This document shows positions 8,835-10,940 of a stretch of 10,940 bases of DNA, one piece after another; the stretch's first letter is position 1, and each line of letters starts with the position of its first letter. Below the pieces are notes generated by a model. That model made no database searches. It had not been told where the DNA came from and saw nothing but the letters and a program-made list of their open reading frames with translations. The stretch covers positions 544,818 to 555,757 of the forward strand of contig MSJH02000808.1 in assembly GCA_001931875.2 (NCBI GenBank). The letters are read 5' to 3'. A program made the translations under genes and the position numbers. The stretch is from Byssochlamys sp. IMV 00236. Its lineage: Eukaryota > Ascomycota > Eurotiomycetes > Eurotiales > Thermoascaceae.

Positions 8835-9875
8835 TCAAAACCTCGACTGGTTGGCGTTCTGCATCAATATAGAAGAATCTGGCTTGTACTTCTTCGAGAG
8901 CAAACGGACGTCGTACTCGCAGTCGAGAGTGGCGCCATTAGGCTCGTTCTGAACGGGCTTGAAGTCCAAGAGCAGATCCTCCTTGACGGCACACACAGTG
9001 TCGGTTTCGAGATACTGGTCGTCTCTGGGGTACAGCTGAGCGGTCACCCCGATGTAGTCTGGATGAGTGACCATCATGTGGATGTGGGCAGGGCGCCAGG
9101 GGTGGCGGCCCATGAGTCTGAGCAGCTCAGCAGAGGGACCGGAGGTGTCGATGGCGTACTCGGTGGGCTTCAGGCAGTAGAACGAGAACTTGCCGTCCTT
9201 GTCGGTGCGGAACTTGCCACGGAGGTTGTGACGAGTCTGGTTCTCGGGGTCGAAAACGTCGTACTTGCCATTGGTGCTGGCCTGCCACATGTCGAAGACG
9301 GCGTCGGGAATGGGCTTGCCGGTCTCAGCGTCCGAGATGACACCGTGGAAGAAAGTGAGCTCTCCATCCGGTGGCATGTTCTGGACGACGCTGGAACCAA
9401 GCTCGCGGAATGGGGTATCGGGGGACCAGAAAGGTCCGAGGATGGTAGAGGAGGTAGGGTTAACACCGTCCGCGGTCTCAACCTTGTGGTTGATCTCATC
9501 GACGAGACTAAACAAGAGCTGTTAGCCATGTTCTCTTGCAGGAAAACGACGGTACTAATAGGGGCACACTACTCACGATTCGACACCAAGGATATCGCAC
9601 ACTCTCCATGCCTCGTTTCGGTTCTTCTTCCAGGCCTGGCCAATGGAGTTGACGTAGTTGACGCCGATAATCCACTCGTCTTGGGTGAGCTCGACCTCAC
9701 GGCAGAAGTCGTGCAAGTGTCTGATCAAGGAGGAGAGGATCTCTCTGTGTCTGGGTTTCGTTTCGGGGCTCATGAGATCAATGACATGCTGTGTGAAGTT
9801 GGGGTCATATTTGCTCTTGGTGCCGTTGGTACCGTTGGCACCGTTGGTGGTACCATTAGTGCCGTTGATAGTCAT
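8835..9875 (-). CDS. Intradiol ring-cleavage dioxygenase (catechol/hydroxyquinol 1,2-dioxygenase type)
   Basis: The gene is complement(8835..9507, 9577..9875). The 69-bp intron (GTGAGT donor, CTAAC branch, TTTAG acceptor) joins in frame as GVES-LVDEI and gives 323 aa. These non-haem Fe(III) enzymes open catechol or hydroxyquinol rings between the two hydroxyls with O2, giving cis,cis-muconate or maleylacetate. An N-terminal dioxygenase domain (about 25-110) precedes the catalytic domain. ILGPFWSPDTPF is at 122-133. The four iron ligands fit Y182 (GKYDVF), Y217 (EYAIDT), H241 and H243 (RPAHIHMM), with the family spacing. No signal peptide is seen, so it is likely cytosolic. The first 20 residues are an Asn-Gly-Thr repeat. 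Codon choice is strongly biased, with many C-ending codons, which suggests high expression and explains a 367-codon open frame on the opposite strand. Catechol versus hydroxyquinol preference cannot be settled by eye. Confidence 0.92.
9819..9866 (-). repeat. Asn-Gly-Thr coding minisatellite at dioxygenase N-terminus
   Basis: Codons 4-19 of the dioxygenase read as degenerate NGT units (NGTNGTTNGANGTNGT), seen in DNA as repeated AACGGTACC-like 9-mers. This flexible tail precedes the folded domain and probably varies in length between strains. Confidence 0.7.
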
Positions 9876-10025
9876 GATGATAGTATTGCCGTCTTTCTAG
9901 TGAACAGCAAATGAGGACGGTGGGCTTCAAGATGAGCGAGGAGGAGAGGAACGGAGAAGATGATATGTCTGATCTGAACTGCACCGGGAACAATATTGGG
10001 AGCTTCCAGCCCTCATATACGAATT
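9876..10025 (-). promoter_or_regulatory. Likely promoter/leader of the dioxygenase gene
   Basis: Read on the minus strand, the 90 bases before the ATG are rich in C and T (CCGTTCCTCTCCTCCTCGCT), a common feature of well-expressed filamentous-fungal promoters. A TATA-like GTATATGAG lies at about 10012-10020, some 140 bases upstream of the start. The ATG has A at -3 (ATCATGA). Confidence 0.4.
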
Positions 10026-10549
10026 GGAGGTGCCATGTCGCGAAGAACTCCAGCTATGAACCGGGACGAATGATGTGCTGCCGCTTCAAAACTCGGTAAT
10101 GAGATAAGGTAAGATTCGCATTGAGTTGAAATTTAGCGCGTGCCATGTAGAACCGTTGGAGTAACATAAAGCCGTGTCTCAGTGTTTTAGAGCATCGTTG
10201 GTTTCGTTCATATGCCGTATTCTTCATCCGCAACGGAGTTTGTAGTTTTGGCTCCGAGATTAGAAATGCGGGGAATCTGCAGCGTTCGTCTGGATTTGTT
10301 GGAGAAAGATAAAGCCGCACGAATCATATGGTAGCCACAGCCAGACTAAGATTGCCATCTCAACTCGCGAGGAACTAACTCTACATAGTACACAATAATC
10401 TAGAACTCTCAGAGGGATATAGATCGTAATAACGAGGTATCTGCGGTGACCAACGCTTCTTCTGCAGCCGAGAAAGATCGACTTTGCAGGTGGCAGGAAA
10501 ATTCGCTTATTACTGTAGTGTAGTAACTTATCTACAATGGGGCTATAAT

Positions 10550-10562
10550 AACATCACGTGAA
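10550..10562. repeat. 13-base repeat with TCACGTGA core, copy 2
   Basis: This is identical to 8803-8815. It lies 675 bases upstream of the dioxygenase start and 71 bases past the stop of the small frame at 10633-10821. Together the two copies bracket the dioxygenase gene. Confidence 0.5.
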
Positions 10563-10632
10563 AAGATGATCATCAACGATCTGAGATCAACATAAACAGA
10601 ACCCGTAAAAGAACAACTGTTTAAATAACCAA

Positions 10633-10821
10633 TTACAAGGAAGCTGATTGAAAAAGCATTACATCCAGTGCCTCTCTATACTGAACCTCCACAAACCATC
10701 CCGGTCGGTCCGGGGCAGATGCCGCATCATCAGCCGACTCCACATCCCGAAACGCGGAGTTCACATTGCGGGGTATCTCTCGCGCTTGTGGAAAAGGTCC
10801 TAACCGCCTTGCTGTCGACAT
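10633..10821 (-). CDS. Possible small protein or first exon, function unknown
   Basis: The frame encodes 62 residues from MSTARRLGPFPQAREIP to the end LFQSASL. I recognise no family. In favour of a real gene: an ATG with A at -3 (GAACATG), a clean TATAAA 65 bases upstream, a poly(dA) run further up, and a coding-like composition that differs from the AT-rich flanks (RDVESADDAASAPDRPGWFVEV is acidic and probably disordered). A weak intron (GTAATG at codon 53 to AAACAG near 10619) is possible but continues only a few codons. It may therefore be a complete small protein, a first exon whose downstream part is lost, or chance. Confidence 0.35.
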   Translation of the reverse strand: MSTARRLGPFPQAREIPRNVNSAFRDVESADDAASAPDRPGWFVEVQYREALDVMLFQSASL

Positions 10822-10940
10822 GTTCTCGAGTTAATTCGTGATCGCTATAGCGGCTTTACGCAGGTGTTATCATCCATAAGACCACTTTATAGGGGAAGTT
10901 AAGTTCTTGAAGTACTCTTTTTTTTTTTTTTTTTTTTTTT
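10822..10940 (-). promoter_or_regulatory. TATA box and poly(dA:dT) tract before the small gene
   Basis: On the minus strand, a run of 23 A (10918-10940, reaching the window edge) is followed by CTATAAAG (10885-10892) and then, 65 bases later, by the ATG at 10821. Poly(dA:dT) tracts keep promoters free of nucleosomes in fungi, so this is a coherent promoter layout. The run may also reflect a sequence edge or slippage. Confidence 0.4.

Larger units (their letters stand above)
9876..10632. other. Intergenic region right of the dioxygenase gene
   Basis: Apart from the promoter region near 9876-10025, I see no gene. An 88-codon frame at 10054-10320 (-) has no known motif, no codon bias like the neighbouring genes, and lies where upstream regulatory DNA is expected. 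Copy 2 of the 13-base E-box repeat is at 10550-10562. Confidence 0.5.

Noticed and set aside
8811..9914. A 367-codon open frame on the + strand, the second longest in the window
   Set aside because: It is antisense to the intradiol dioxygenase, which has an intron with proper signals and all four iron ligands. Strong C-ending codon bias removes stops from the opposite frame. The antisense product has no recognisable motif and reads through the intron.
10054..10320. An 88-codon minus-strand frame
   Set aside because: It has no motif and no codon bias like its neighbours, and it lies in the upstream DNA of the dioxygenase gene.
1..10940. CRISPR arrays, telomere repeats, LTRs or transposase genes
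   Set aside because: I read for spaced repeats, TTAGGG runs, long direct repeats and transposase or reverse-transcriptase motifs on both strands and saw none.

Overview
The window looks like nuclear DNA of a filamentous ascomycete, most likely an Aspergillus/Penicillium relative (Eurotiales). The support is short spliceosomal introns (60-71 bp, GT...AG with CTRAC/TACTAAT-like branch sites), A or G at -3 before the start codons, pyrimidine-rich leaders, and protein families typical of those fungi. There are no bacterial operon features. The assignment to Eurotiales is an inference from family resemblance recalled from memory, mainly of the last 259 residues of an AglB-type alpha-galactosidase.

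Layout from left to right. Bases 1-1101 hold no convincing gene. Bases 1102-1539 (+) are the first third of a berberine-bridge-enzyme-like FAD-linked oxidase that stops early and runs into a very AT-rich tract (about 1545-1980). Bases 2056-3940 (-) are an intact three-exon phosphotransferase (APH/AIM9-like kinase fold, 587 aa) with a mitochondrial-type N-terminus. Bases 4088-4788 (-) are a decayed Myb/SANT-like regulator with an internal stop and at least two frame changes. Bases 4903-5820 (+) are the last three exons of a GH27 alpha-galactosidase (AglB type) without the N-terminal half that carries the catalytic nucleophile. Bases 5947-7587 (-) are an intact single-exon type I Baeyer-Villiger monooxygenase. 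Bases 8835-9875 (-) are an intact two-exon intradiol ring-cleavage dioxygenase with all four iron ligands. A possible small gene (10633-10821, -) near the right edge has a TATA box and a poly(dA:dT) tract in front of it.

The left half (1-5820) is a gene graveyard in which three of four genes are truncated or mutated. This fits an accessory, rearranged or subtelomeric segment. The right half holds two healthy catabolic genes on the same strand. A Baeyer-Villiger enzyme that converts aryl ketones to aryl esters, next to an enzyme that opens catechol or hydroxyquinol rings, suggests part of an aromatic-ketone degradation route. That link is an inference from adjacency and chemistry. I did not find a clearly new kind of system. 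The items most worth a second look are this enzyme pair, the broken alpha-galactosidase with its retained intron signals, and the paired palindromes near 8.6 kb.
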